NCBI GenBank assembly: GCA_021018995.1
Contig: CM037593.1
Span: forward strand, 6,042,088 to 6,106,087
Direction: 5' to 3'
Length of the DNA: 64,000 nt
DNA from: Chloranthus sessilifolius
Lineage: Eukaryota > Streptophyta > Magnoliopsida > Chloranthales > Chloranthaceae
Below, piece after piece: positions 44,318-56,735 of the stretch. Both the position numbers and the translations under genes were made by a program. Under the pieces are notes generated by a model, which saw nothing but the letters and a program-made list of their open reading frames with translations, was not told the DNA's origin and did no database searches. How positions within the stretch are numbered: the first letter of the stretch is position 1; the number at the start of each line of letters is the position of its first letter.

Positions 44318-47088
44318 TTAAAATGAGAGAGAGATACCACAAAAAATTGGAGTTCAACAACGTTTGCATGGTAGAAGAGGTCAGATGGAATAAAAAAGCC
44401 AAGGTAAGATGGCTCAAAGAGGGAGATGCTAACACCAAGTACTTCCATGCGGTTGCCAACGAGCGAAACAAATCGAAGTATTTGGGAAGCATTGTTGTAG
44501 ATGGGGTGACCTATTTGGGTGAGGAGCAGGTCTGGGAGAACATTGTCACTTTTTATAAAAAGATGTATGCAGACGAAGGATTGTGTCGGCCTGAGTTGGA
44601 GGGGTTACCATTCCAATCTCTTTTGGCGGAAGAACGTATGGGTATGGAACAACAATTTAGTGAAGAGGAGGTTTGGGGCCAAGAACAAAGTGTCGGGACC
44701 CGACGGTTTCACCATGGAATTCTTTCGATTTTTTTGGCTGACCATAAAGGCGGACCTGATGGAGGTTATGCACGAGTTCCACGCAGCCAGATTCATAGGG
44801 CGGAGTCTAAATTCCACGTTCATCACCCTCATACCTAAGAGAGAAGGGGCTGAAGATATTTCCGACTTTCGACCGATATGCCTCACCAATTGCCTCTACA
44901 AGATTATATCCAAGGTGTTAGCCAATAGACTCAAACCGGTTATGAGCAAAATTATCTCGGGCAATCAGGGAGCGTTCGTGCAGGGCAGACAATTAGTGGA
45001 CCTGGTTGCGGTGGCGCAAGAGACCATCCAATCGTCGCATTATGATTGCCGACTCGCAGCTCTTTGGAAGGTGGATATGGAGAAAGCATACGATCGGGTT
45101 AGTTGGGATTGCTTAGATTATATGCTTGGCAGGTTGGGATTTGGCTCAACCTGGAGATGGATGGGGAATGTTATTCTTCGGCGTGATTTTCGGTTCTGAT
45201 CAATGGCATACTAGCAGGGTACTTTAAGAGTTCCAGAGGTATCCATTAGGAGGATCCGCTCTCCCCTTTCCTATTCAATATGGTGGGCGAAGTGTTATCT
45301 AGGCTCTTAGTGCGAGCGAGACATCTGAATCTCATAACCAAAATTCAGGTGGGATCTCAAGATACATTCATCACCCACCTTCAATATGCGGATGACACCA
45401 TAATTTTTGGAAAGGCCGATGTTGCGGATTTCAGCTCGTTGGTTGAAGTTCTTTCGGTGTATGAGGCGGTTCTGGGACGTCGCATCAATTTTTTCAAGTC
45501 CGCTATCACAGATATTGGCGCTGATGAGTAGTTGATGGCAGATCTAGCGCAAACGGTGGATTGTGCGATCGAGAAGCTCCCAATCAAGTATCTGGGACTG
45601 CCCCTCGGCCTCAGACAAACTACAACTAGAGAATGGGAACCAGTAATGCAAAGGTTCGAACAGTGATTGTCTTCGTGGAACGGGAAGGTGCTCAGTAGTG
45701 GAGGCCGGCTTGTCCTAGTAAAAGCGGTCTTATCATCGCTACCCATCTTCTACATGTCTATGTTCAAATGCCCGATGGGAGTCATCTAGCGGTTGGAGCA
45801 AATTCAGCGGAGTTTTCTGTGGGAGGGGTCGGACCTGGACAAACGATTCCACCTAGTTAACTGGGATACTTGTCAGCTTCCCGTCAGATGTGGTGGCCTG
45901 GGCATTCGCAGCTTGAGGTGGACTAACATCGCGCTCCTAGGAAAATGGTTCTAGCAAGCGGGGAGGGTAGAAGAAAGAGATAGTCTTTGGCGTGTGGTGG
46001 TGATCGAGAAGTAGGAGCAATCCATGGGTAATTGGGGTATTTGCACCACGGCTCACAGAGGCACTTCGGCTTGGTGGAAAAATGTATGTAGCACTTGGTC
46101 TTTTTTCGCTAGAGGGCTGAGGTTCAGTTGGGCCTGTGGTACTCGTATCCGGTTCTGGGAAGACACAGTGAATAGTGGACCCCTCAAGTCCTCCTTCCCA
46201 GACATCTATGCCATATCGTTGAACCCTCTAGGGATGATCGAGGATTTTCTATCAGAGACTCAGGGGGGCAGAATGTGGGATGTTACCACCAGAAGGCTTC
46301 TGAGGGATGAGGAGATGGCCTCATTCTCAAATCTAATTCATAAGCTCTACGAGGTGCAGCGGAACCCCCACGGTCAAGACCAGCTGATATGGACCCTGAG
46401 CAGAGATGAAAACTTCAATGTCAAATCCTTCTACTGGATGCTTTCCCGACGCCCGCTGATCAGATTTCAAGGTGCTTCGCTGTGGAAGGAGGCCATTTCA
46501 CCTAAAATTAAATTTTTCGCGTGGACTCTATTCAAAGAGAAAATCCTAACGATGGATCAACTTATTCGAAGAGGGAAGGATATTCCTAATCACTGCGTTA
46601 TGTGTTGCAATGGGGAGGAGACCGCTTTGCATCTCCTTCACTGCAGGGTGGCACATGAGATTTGGAGCGTCGTTATAAAATCTTTTGGTATGAGTTGGGT
46701 TACTCTGGCACCACTTTACCTCCAATTCCTGATATGGTCGTCCGTTAAAGTGGAGGGTCAATTGGGAGACTACTGGAGGGCAGTCCTTTCTCCGTCTATT
46801 GGAGTATATGGCGTGAGAGGAATATGCGGATTTTCGTGAATAATAGCCGCTCGGTGGGGATGATCATGAAGTCGTTCAGAGTCCTGGTGTGATTTTGGGG
46901 GGCTAGAGGCGGGCATGTGCTTAGAGACGACAACTACACATGGGACCTGGGCTAAGTCAGTCGGGTCCGGGAGCTGCCTCGTGTCTTCTTGTACTTTTTT
47001 CTGCTTTTTTGGTCGTGTCGTTGTATTGGTCTTTCAGCGCCTCGCTGTTAATCAATATAATTTCCATTACTGATAAAAAAAATAAAAA
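44318..47088 (+). mobile_element. LINE-3: 5'-truncated L1-type LINE
   Basis: Starts inside ORF2 between endonuclease and RT and runs to an A-rich tail (47074-47088) preceded by ATTACTGAT, the same tail form as LINE-1. It is inserted in the Del-type LTR. No confident target duplication was found because both flanks are A-rich and repetitive. Confidence 0.88.
44323..46955 (+). pseudogene. LINE-3 ORF2 fragment: RT and zf-RVT
   Basis: WNKKAKVRWLKEGDANTKYF opens the fragment. A frameshift near 44690 leads into GPDGFTMEFF, FRPICLTNCLYKII, DMEKAYDRVSW, then broken codons around 45200-45250 where the GIRQGDP motif reads with a stop, and YADD at 45385-45396. The C-terminal part 46024-46839 is open and includes WWKNVCSTW, GTRIRFWED, KIKFFAWTLFKEKIL and the zinc finger CVMC...LLHC. 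The last residues end in TWDLG and the stop 46953-46955. Confidence 0.87.
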
Positions 47089-47792
47089 GTCTTCTTAAAG
47101 GTATCTTAAAGATTTGAAATGGTTCTTTTGAAACTTTTAACAAAGATTTTAAAGAGTTATTGAGAATCTTGAAAATCTATTAAATTTTGGTTAATTTAAG
47201 AAACAAAGAAAAACGCCTTTTCTTTTTAAAATCTTGATCTTAATTCTTGATATTAACAAATATAAAATTTACCTCAAACTCTTCCCTTTCAATCTCTTTT
47301 CCTTCTCTATTTCTCATTTTCATTCTCCTTTCTCTATTTCTTCTTTTTCTTGTGGGAAATAACCCACGTCCCTTTATTATTATTATTATAATTATTATAA
47401 TGGGCTCCACGCCCTACTCCTTTTCTGTCTCTAATTCTCTCTTGGTCTTAAGTGAATGCCCAATGGCCTTATCTTGGGTCTTTAATTACTTATTGGGTAT
47501 TTATTTAAATGAGTCTTTAATTAGTTAATGAGTTTTTAATTAATTTTACTAATATATTTTAAAGGTCCCTTAACTATTACTAATGGCACACCAAAATTTA
47601 CTGACATCTATTTGAAGGCTTATAAGGTCTATCAGTTAGATTAATTAATCATTATAAGTCATATTTAAATATAGTAAGCATATATTCATGTGCAACAACT
47701 AATTTCATGCATCAAATCAATCAAACTAATCATAATTATAAATCTAACAAATAATTAAGGTCTAACTAAACATTAAAATTTCAGTCATTACA

Positions 47793-48077
47793 TTCTTGAA
47801 AATTTTATCCTCGAAATTATATAGTACTTGGAGTAAAAAGGTGTGGATATTCTTTCCTCATCTTGTCCTCACGCTCCCATGTAGCCTCTTCTTGTGAATG
47901 AAGCTTCCAATTGGTTAAAACCAATGAAATCTTCTTATTCCGTAGCGTCCGTTCCTTCCGATCTAGAATAACAATTGGTTCTTCGATCACCGTCATGTTC
48001 TCCTTGATCTCCAAAGGTTCTAAATCAATCATGTGCGAAGGATCCTTGAAATATTTCTTCAACATTGATATGTGAAA
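47793..48077 (-). pseudogene. Del/Tekay-like integrase C-terminal and chromodomain tail
   Basis: Minus-strand translation ...FHISMLKKYFKDPSHMI, VILDRKERTLRNKKI, then EATWEREDKMRKEYPHLF is the characteristic C-terminus of Del/Tekay polyproteins, with stop at 47817-47819. Between the stop and the LTR the remains of the polypurine tract can be seen (GAGGATAAAATTTTCAAGAA). LINE-4 interrupts the frame at the duplicated site. Confidence 0.85.
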
Positions 48078-48207
48078 GGAGGTTATGGTGATTATTTCCA
48101 GACTAGGCATTTGTCTTTGTATACCAACTGATCTTTACAGCATAATAGTTTCATGGTAACAATAAGGCTTGGCGAATAGATTCCCCGAGCTGGCTTGATG
48201 GCTATCG

Positions 48208-50740
48208 ATGGGACCCGAAGGTCGGGAGACCAGGGGGGCGGATGGCTTTCTTACGTCTAAGGAGGGTTGTGCACCGGTGGTGGTGCAAAAGGGGGGCTGG
48301 ATGTGCTACGGGTGTGGCAACCTTAACTTCAGATGAAGGATTCGCTGCCATGCTCGCAGCTGTGATGCTCATTGGAGCACGGGAGTTACTACCAAGAATT
48401 GTTTGAATGTTAATGCTAGCACCGGAGGGAGGAAGCGCTGGGGCAACCAGTTGATCATCTCGCAGAGTCAACGGAGAGATCTCAGTAATGTATGGTATAT
48501 TGCGGGGAAACACTTCAGAAGGGCTAACCAGTTCTACCACGCCCAAATGAGTATTATCGGAAGGCAGAGCCGGCTGAACCATGCTGGAGAACTGCAGGGT
48601 TCTCATGACACACATTTCGAGGGGAAAGTTCTAGGGTTGGGGGAGGCGTTTCCTAGGCCTGCCCAACAAATTGTCAATGGTGGGCCACGACGAATCTTTG
48701 AAACCTTCCGTTTTGGCGTTAATGGTGATATTTGAGGATAATCAAATGATTAATCATAAGAGGTGGGTCATTGTATCATTGGACATTTCTATTGGAAAGT
48801 TTTCCTTTTGACTGTATTAACATTGAAGAGTTTGTACTGCAGTTGCTCGACAACCATTACAAAACGGGAATCAAAGTGTCTAAGATCTCTAAAGCTTGTT
48901 TTCTCCTGATCTTCTCCAAGGAGGCCTATCCGATGTTCGAGACCTTACAAAATGTGGGGACGGTCCGCACGGAGGCTCGCTTTGTTCGGTGGGAGGAAGA
49001 TATGTATAGAACGTCCTTTCAAAATGGGGAAGACGACATATGGTTGCGCATTCATGATGTACCTCCTCACGCCTGGACCAACGAAGTCCTCAGCGGTATT
49101 GGAAGAAGGCACGAGACTTTCATCCGGATCGATCCGTCCAACGCAGTTGGGGAGGATATCAGGTTCGCACGGATATCAGTGCGCTCTAAGGATGCTAGTC
49201 AGATACCGTGGCAGGGAGATGTCCTCGTTAATGGGAGCCGCTATAGTTGCTGGTTTGAATTGGAGTGGGGTAAACGGATATTGATGGTTGAGAACGGCGA
49301 AGTACGATCTGGATGGATACGACCCGGTGATATACAAGATTTGGCAATTTGACGGAATGAAGTTCTCCACGAGAACGGCGGGGTTGATGGGAAATGGGAA
49401 GGACAGAAGCTTGCAGAGCTCCCAAAATTCAATCGTGCGAGGATTGGGCTCCATCTTGATAGGTGTACGAGTACGATACCGGACGACTCCGTCGGGGGCC
49501 CAGTGCCCTCTCGAATTGGCGTGGCATTATAAATGAATCAAACAGATAGGTTGATCTTGGACTGGTGGAACTTCGCAATTGGATCTTAGAAGGCTTTATA
49601 GCCAACGGATGGAGGATCGGAGGGCTAGGAGTGCTCTGGAACAATCGTTAGCTTTGAAACTAGAGTCGACTGTGCTAAGGAATGCTGCGATGGGACATTT
49701 CGAGAGCTCTCATCTTCCCAAGGAGGGACTTTCTACGAAAGGTCGTCGCTTGGCTACCCGTGGCGGGTGGGTGGATAAAGTAGTCGGTTCTTGTACGTCG
49801 CACACGTGCCAACACAGAGGTAAGGCGGCGATCATTAATTCGGATGGGGCTGCAATTAATGACTACGAGAGGGATTGGTGAGCCACGTCGGTTGCAAGTG
49901 AACCCCATTGATAAGGTGACGCGTGATTCACGTGAAGGTATGGGCAGGTCTCCAGAACCGATATCTACTAGGCGAAGTAAGCATTGGGAAAGGATGGACT
50001 CTCCCGATATGACGATTCCTCAACGTCAAACACGTGGCGATTCATGGGGAGGGGCGATGACTTTCAGGATGTCGCCTCCGCCCAGTAGTCTGCCAGTACG
50101 GACTCAAAGGATGTTTCGGGCAGCTATGATCGGGGTTGGCGGGGCGGTCTGCCCTGGTTCCTGGCTCCTTAACGACATTGCTTCTACTGTGGGTGGGACT
50201 GTTGGTGGGCCGTCGACCTATGTCAATTTGGTAAAGCATCCCGGGCCTCTTGGGCCGGGGTAGCTCCCTTGTTTTCCTAATATTTCCTTGGGTAGTGTGT
50301 GCAAATGTAGCGAAACAACGGGCGGGCACGACGACAAGCATTATCCCCCACCGCAGCAGGCTCCTATGGAGAATGGGAGGTTAGATCTTGCGGGAGGTAA
50401 TTCGAGCAGCTCGGACACCATTGAATAGTTTTCATATGACGGAGAGCCTATTGAAGCGTCCAAGGCCGGGTTGGAGGGGAACGAAGGGGAAAGGTTGGTT
50501 ACTCTTGGTGAATCGTTAGGGGTTTCATACAGCGGTTCGCGCGATGATCTCATTAAAATTTATCGGGATATTTTAGATAGGGGGAGGCAGATGACCAAGC
50601 TAGAGAGGAGTAGAGGATATAAGGGCCGGGCCAGATCCAAATGGGGGTTAGTCTTCACTTGCCATTGGATGGGATGTAGAAGATCGAAGGGTAAAGCGGC
50701 GCATGCTCAGGTTTGGGGTTCCCCTTACGGGAGCCAGTAG
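48208..50740 (+). pseudogene. LINE-4 ORF1: RanBP2-like finger plus DUF4283-like protein
   Basis: ATG 48208 opens the frame. GGWMCYGCGNLNFR, a TGA at 48334, then RIRCHARSC gives W-x-C-x2-C-x3-N-x6-C-x4-C, with the stop at an arginine position. 48771-49352 is a DUF4283-like region with WLRIHDVPPHAWTNEVL, in a different frame after a shift near 48740. The C-terminal module GERLVTLGESLGVSYSGSRD (about 50485-50545) parallels LINE-1 and LINE-2. Several stops and shifts lie between. Confidence 0.78.
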
Positions 50741-50792
50741 GAGAACTATTAGCGGTGTTGTTTTGAGGGCTGGTTTTCTCTTCAACGTGGTA

Positions 50793-53700
50793 ATGAAGTT
50801 ATGTTGGAATGTCAGAGGTTTGGGTGATCAGAATAATAGGTCGCTGGCCAAATCTTTCATCAAAGGCCAGACTTTTGAGGTGATTGGATTGTAGGAGACT
50901 AAGTGGGATTCGACGAACGACTCATTAGTAATTTCGGTTATTGGTGGCAAATTGTGGGACTGGTTGGCGCTTGATGCGGTTGGCAGTAGGGGAGGTGTGC
51001 TTCTTGCTTGGGATTCCACTGTTTTTCAGCCGATTGACTCAAAGATGGGAAGTTTTTTGGTGGTGGCTCTCCTTCAGGACAGTAGGACTAGGAATCAGTG
51101 GGTTGCCATTACTGTGTATGGGTCGACGGTCAACCGTCTCAGGCGCGAGTTCTTTTTCGAGCTAAGCATCATTATTAACAAATGGGACTGCCCCGTTTGT
51201 GTGTGTGTATGTGTGGAGGGGGGGGGGTTGGAGGGGACTTTAATGCCCTATTCAATGCGGGGGGAAAAATTGGGGACTCATTGATCTCACGGCCAAAGAC
51301 CTCTTCATGGAATGCATTTCGCATGGCACTCTTTGTGATATGGGAATGGTTGGGGGGCGGTTTACTTGGTCGAATGGTCAGGACGAGCCTACTTTGTGTA
51401 GACTTGATAGGTTCCTATGTGGCATGGACTTTTGGGATTTGATGGCAAACGCATCGGTTCAAATTCGGCACACGACTATATCGGACCATAAGCCGATTGT
51501 GCTCTCCTGCTCCGATAGGACCTCAGCGGATTCCGCTCCGGGTCCGTTCCAGTTTGTGAATGTGTGGCTGTTGGATGAGGACTTCAAAGACCAAATCGAA
51601 GGGTGGTGGAATCAAGACCGGATTGCTGGTACGCCGTTGTATATTCTTACCTCGAAACTGAAGAAGCTGAAAGGTTACATTAAGGAATGGAATAAAGATA
51701 GGTTTGGGTCGGTGACTTGGTTGACGGATGGCATTGTGGCTGAAATTGCGATGTTGGATCAGCAAGAAGAATGTGGGCCGCTTCTGAGGAGGATAGGGAA
51801 ATTCAGTTGGCGTTAAAGGTGGCATACAACTCCAAAGTGTTGGAGGAAGAACAACTTTGGCGGCAGAAAGCTAAGGCTCACTGGTTGCGGGAAGGAGACG
51901 GAAATACAAAATTTTTCCATGCGATCGCGAAGGGTAGACAAAATCATAACCAGATCTTGGCTATTGAGATCGACGGAATCTGGTACACGGATCTGAACGT
52001 GGTGCAGGCGAAGATTGTGGATATCTATAAGGGGTTGTATGCTTCGGAGGAGGGAGGCAGACCGTCGCTGGATGGAATACCTTTCAATTCCATTGGTGCC
52101 GATAAAGCTAGGTATCTCGAAAGGGTGTTCACAGAGGAAGAAGTAAAGGCTACGGAGAAGTTGGGTCGCAACAAGTCCCCGGGTCCGGATTGGTTTACCC
52201 TCAAATTCTTTAGGATTGCTTGGCCCGTTATAGGTAAGGACTTCATGGCCTTCCTGGGTGAGTTTACATTCGTATGGCAAGCTGGCAAAGAGTCTCAATT
52301 CGTCGTTTATAGCTCTCATCCCTAAGTGTGCGGGGGACCGCGGATATTGCGAACTTCAGACCTATCAGCCTCACGGGGTGTGCGTACAAGATAGTGGCTA
52401 AAATCCTTGCCACACGTCTCAAGAATGTCATTAGTATGCTGATCTCTAATGTGCAGTGGGAGTTCATTCCTGGTAGACAACTTTTAGACATTGTTGTTAC
52501 GGCAGTGGAAACGATTGACTCGGTTTAGAGGCAGAAGGACAAAGGCTGGATTTTCAAGATAGATATGGTAAAGGCGTATGATAGGGTTCAGTAGGGTTTT
52601 CTGGACTATGTGTTATCTAGAATGGGGTTTGGTGAAGGATGGAGGAAATGGATGAAGGGTTGTATGCGTTGGTTAAATTCTCGGTGCTGATTAACGGGGC
52701 CCCTCATGGGTTCTTTAGGAGTAAGAGAGGGCTTAGACAAGGCTGCCCACTCTCACCAATGCCATTCAATTGTGTTGGGGAGGCACTTCATAGACTATTT
52801 ATGAGGCGGAAGTGCTTAATCTGATTCTGGGTTTCACGGTCCTGGATAACAGAATATGTATTACCCACCTGCAATATGCCGATGATACGATGGTTTTCTG
52901 TAACGGAAGTCGGGGTGATACGGAAGTTAAAGCAGTTACCGACTTATTGGTCATCTTCGAAGGTGTGTCTGGCCAGAAAATTAACCTCAAATCTAGCCTG
53001 GTTGGCATTAATATTTCCGACGAGGAAATGGAGAGGGTTGCAGTGATGGTTGGGTGTAGGAAGGAAAATTTTCCTATCACCTATCTAGGTATTCCCTCTT
53101 GGAATCGGGAAGTGAAAAGTGAGAAGTTGGGAGGGGCTTGTGCAGAGAATCCAAAAAAGGCTCGCTTCGTTGAAAAGTAACATGTTGAGCCACCGGGGGG
53201 GGGGGGGAGGCTCACGGTCATTAAATCCACACTTGCCTCCATTCCGATCTTCATGATGTCTACTTTCAAGGCTCTGGTGAGTATCATGAAGAAGGTAGAG
53301 AAGATTATTAGAGACTTTCTTTGGGAAAGAAATAGGGATCAGAAAAATTTCACCTTGTTAAATGGGCGGGTTGTGACCACAAGGATAAAGGGGGTCTAGG
53401 AATTCGAAGACTCCGGTTAATGAACATGACAGTCCTGGCTAAGTGGCTTTGGAGGATTGGAGACGGAAGAGAAAGGGATAAGTTGTGGTGGCAGCTGGTT
53501 ACAAACAAATACGGGGCGTCGACGGAGCCATGGAATTATAATTTCAGGCCCACCCACGACTCGGCCTGGTTTTAGGAGGTGAAGCAAGGAGCGAGGCATT
53601 TGCAGAATGGTATCAAGTTCCGTTGGGGTGACGGTCATCGGATCCGGTTTTGAAAGGATATTTGGGTAGCAACCGCTTCAATTTAGGTTTCCTACGATTT

Positions 53701-54460
53701 ATATGCTTTTGGATGACAAGGAGGCTGCCATTTCTAATTTTACGCAACTGGTTCAGGGTGCTAGGGTGTGGAGTATTCCGACAAGACGTGAACTTAGGCA
53801 GTGGGAAGTGGACGAATATCGAAATCTTATGTCCATTATTAGGGGGACGACACCTAACGACAACAATAGAGACCGAAGGTTGTGGAAGTTCTCGGCCAAA
53901 GGTAATTTCTCGATCAAATCCCTTTATAATCAGATTTTGAAGCAGGAAAGAATTAGTAGCAATGGTCGGTGGTGGGCCGACTTCTGGAGAATTAAGATCC
54001 TGCCCAAAATTAAATTTTTTGCATGGACTGTGGTGCGGGGGAGATTCTAACCCGTGGCCAGCTCTTAAGGAGAAATATACCGGTGCAAAATAAATGCCTC
54101 ATATGTATGAGGGGGAGGGAATCAACGACGAATATTCTTCTTCATTGTTCTTTCACGCATGGTATTTGGAGTAAGATTTTTGCCTTCTTCGGCATCTATT
54201 GGGTTATCCCGGGGTCGCCGGTCCAAATGATGGAGATGTGGAAGGAAATTGGGGTGGTAGATCAACAGAAGGAGCTGTGGCACATGACCGTGTACGGTGT
54301 GTTTTGGGCAATCTGGGTCAAGAGGAATAATAGAGTGTTCAGACGAAGGGCTAAACCGCTTGCGATGGTTATCAAAGATATTCGGGACTTGGTGGTTAAT
54401 TGGAATGCAGTGAAGATGGCTGATTTTAAGGAGGGGCTTCTGCATTTGCTGATCCTCTAG
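50793..54460 (+). pseudogene. LINE-4 ORF2: endonuclease, RT, zf-RVT
   Basis: Start MKLCWNVRGLGD at 50793. A TAG at 50892 replaces the Q of LQET. The GGDFNAL motif is broken by expansion of a TG run and a G run (51196-51232), shifting frame. ISDHKPIVLS is intact. RT shows NKSPGPDWFT, FRPISLTGCAYKIV, DMVKAYDRV, GLRQGCPLSP and YADD at 52875-52886. A second G run near 53197-53208 gives another shift. The zf-RVT part includes CLICMRGRESTTNILLHC, and the end VKRNNRVF...LLHLLIL stops at 54458-54460. Confidence 0.88.
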
Positions 54461-54656
54461 GACTGCTGCATCTTCTAGTGGTGGGGGGCCGTGGGTGGCT
54501 GCTGCTACCTTTGGGGGATAGGCTCAGTCGTGGTCTTGCTCGGGTGAGTTTTTTGGGGGACTCTTGTTTTGGGTAGTTTCTTACTACCCACTAAGGAATG
54601 CCCTCTTCTTCTTTTTATTTTAATATATAGATTTGTTACCGTCTCAAAAAAAAAAA

Positions 54657-54708
54657 AACATTGATATGTGAAAAACGTCGTGCATTAGCCAACTAGTTGA
54701 ATCTGTTG
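54657..54708 (-). pseudogene. Del/Tekay integrase remnant right of LINE-4
   Basis: The minus strand reads ...WLMHDVFHISM, matching the IH(N/P)VFHVSML motif that precedes the Del/Tekay chromodomain tail. The frame runs directly into the duplicated target site. The rest of the element is gone. Confidence 0.65.
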
Positions 54709-54824
54709 GCCACTTGCAAGGATTTATCCCTACTTACCAAATACATGTGATGTGCGGGTGCTGCGCATGCCCAGGGACTTAGTCGGGTGCTCGAAGAGGC
54801 CCAAATAACCCATCTTAAAAAAAA
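54709..54824 (+). repeat. SINE-3'-end-like fragment
   Basis: Short segment with CTTGCAAGGATTTATCCC and GGGACTTAGTCGGGTGCTCG followed by GGCCCAAATAACCC and an A8 tract. It resembles the 3' part of some plant tRNA-derived SINEs. No A/B boxes are present, so this is tentative. Confidence 0.35.
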
Positions 54825-54929
54825 GAACAAAAAATAGTGGATAAAATAAAAATCGATTTCTATTTGTTTGGGTCACTCTATTGTTGTTATAAAAGATGGC
54901 ATCGGTGTAGAAAATAAAATGCTAAAATC

Positions 54930-55666
54930 CAAAAGCAACCATCAAAGCTAAAGGATCTTAGCTGTTGTATGCGCCATCACTTTATATTCTACTTCTAAAT
55001 CTGAACTAGATGAAATTTTGCTCTTTCTTGCTTTTCCAAGATATAAGAATCTTCTGTAGAAGCATAGAAGCTAGTAGTAGGCCAACAATTGTAAACATCA
55101 ACTCATGCTGGTGAAGACAAAGGCATCAACAATATACTCACCGTGGTGCGTTGAATATAACGAAGAAACCATAGAACAACAACCATATGAACACATCATA
55201 GCTCTGAGCCAAATTGAGAATCCATTCGAATTGCATAGGTAATATCTGAGGTGGAAAATGTCTGGTTAGTAAGGCTACCAACTGCAAATACAAGATCAAA
55301 TTTGACAACTCACCGTCAATAGATATGAGCTTAATCTCGAGCTCCATCTTAATATCAACTGTCCTAGACCTCTTGGTCAAACAAGCATTATTGATCAACT
55401 CTAATGCAGATTTCACTCGAGATAGTAAATATTCACATGGTGAGCATGAAACTTTTGGCAACAATGATAAGGTCATCCACCGCGAATTTTTGTTGAAGGT
55501 GTTACTATATCATTTGAATGACTGAACTGTCATCTCCAATAATCACCATATCATCAACGTATAACAAATACGACTTTTCCTTGAGAAATTGTCGATACAA
55601 ACATAGCATAATTATATTCATTCCTCAAGCAACCTACGATTATATTTGTTGAACGTAATTTTTTTG
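54930..55666 (-). pseudogene. Ty1/copia RT and RNase H remnant, left part
   Basis: Minus-strand reading across frames gives YVDDMVIIGDD (YVDDM at 55561-55547), then LVFAVGSLTNQTF, SDITYAI, VLWFLRYIQRT and SWKSKKRAKFH ... EVEYKVMAHTTAKIL. These match, in order, the copia RT active site, the LVG-L-Y-L-x-x-(R)PDI-YAV motif, the RYLKGT motif and the SWKSKKQ...EAEYRA RNase H motif. Many stops and shifts are present. Confidence 0.8.
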
Positions 55667-55671
55667 ACTAG

Positions 55672-56527
55672 TGACGGGGAACGTCAAAAAAAATAAAATA
55701 AAATAAAATTTACTGTTCACGATGAACAGTGACGGACGTCCGTGATTTTGCCCCTTCACTGTCCGTAGGTCACGGACGTCTGTGGGGCACTACGGACGTC
55801 CGTGGACGTCGTGACGGGCTTCCGAAATTTGAGTTTTTTTGGCGAAAACTTGCCTTTTTGTGTTTTATTTCTATTAGAACTCTTTATTTCGAATTTTAAT
55901 TATTGGTGGCCTATATATAGAGGCTTGTAAAGACTTTTTAATTAGTTATTGAATATTTTGAATGCTTTTATGCTTGAATATTCTTTGCCTGAGATGGGTT
56001 TGGTGTGAGGCCAAGGGAGTGATTCCCAAAAGCCATTGTTATTTTCTCTATTATCTATCACTGTCTTCTTTGGATTTTTGCCTTATTGATCCCTGCTTGT
56101 TTCTCCTACATCTTAACCTATTGATTTCTTGATCCCTAAAATCATAAATCCCTTTCAGAATCCCAAATCAAACAGAGCCCAAAACCCTTTTCTAAGCCAT
56201 AAATCAAACCATAAGCCCATTACAAAATCATACACCTATTTCCAAAGCCCTAGTTAGAGCCTGCGAATCTACATCGGATCGAAGACAAACGCCCAAGCCT
56301 AGAAAAAGCTAGAGTTCTATCTCTAGGCCGATCTCGCCTCAAATCTAAAAGTACTTGCGCATCGGACTGGACCCTACCTAGATCTCGTGTGATCTACTCA
56401 TCAAAATTCTCCAACCCTAAGGTATCTTAAGATAGTTTTGTGATTAAACTTGAATTACTTTATTTAATTTCGGCCAAATTGCATAAAAAAATCATATTCC
56501 GCATTTTAGGGTTATCGTCCCGCATCA
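55672..56527 (+). mobile_element. Gypsy solo LTR, short-terminus form, inside copia pol
   Basis: 856 bp, TGACGGGGAACG ... CGTCCCGCATCA, with duplication ACTAG at 55667-55671 and 56528-56532. It lacks the ~139-bp 5' module of the 38431 copy and otherwise matches it closely, including palindromes (55730-55812), TATA block and the GGCCAAGGGAGTG block. Confidence 0.95.
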
Positions 56528-56532
56528 ACTAG

Positions 56533-56735
56533 TCTCCTAGAGTTTGTTTGACACCATATAGGCTTGACAAAGTTTTCAAACCAAGATTGATGTTATGCGA
56601 AGAAACCCACATAAGTAGACCTCGGGGTGTGAGCTTAGTCATATTGAAAGATCTGACAACATGGGGTACAACAAATAACAAAAGCAGAAATACTTGCAGT
56701 ACAACTGGAGCCAAAAGTAAAATTTCCTTACAGTT
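56533..56735 (-). pseudogene. Ty1/copia RT remnant, right part
   Basis: Minus-strand reading LGLKTLSSLYGVKQTLGD matches the copia RT block L-K-K-(S/A)-LYGLKQ. It precedes the YVDDM block on the other side of the solo LTR, so both belong to one element. Confidence 0.75.

Larger units (their letters stand above)
42425..47792 (-). repeat. Del/Tekay 3' LTR of a second subfamily, interrupted by LINE-3
   Basis: Plus-strand ends TGTGACATTCCCAAAC and CAGTCATTACA; in element orientation TGTAATGACTG ... GAATGTCACA. It is related in layout to DelLTR-e but clearly diverged. It abuts an integrase tail at its right, which places this LTR as the 3' LTR. Pieces are 42425-44317 and 47089-47792. The interval 43880-44320 is built of irregular CTTGAAAA/GCCTT units and continues after LINE-3. 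Confidence 0.78.
48078..54656 (+). mobile_element. LINE-4: near full-length LINE of a divergent lineage
   Basis: Flanked by a perfect 17-bp duplication AACATTGATATGTGAAA (48061-48077 and 54657-54673); the interrupted integrase frame (HDVFHIS) resumes on the far side. 5' UTR 48078-48207, ORF1 48208-50740, ORF2 50793-54460, 3' UTR and A tail to 54656. The tail context (ACCGTCTCAAAA) differs from LINE-1 and LINE-3. Confidence 0.93.

Noticed and set aside
47247..47528. 93-codon ORF with a serine/leucine-rich peptide
   Set aside because: Low-complexity CT-rich stretch inside the Del-type LTR, without start context or homologue among related LTRs.
48078..48110. Extension of the Del integrase ORF into 48078-48110
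   Set aside because: These codons come from the LINE-4 5' UTR; the real upstream integrase codons are at 54657-54708.
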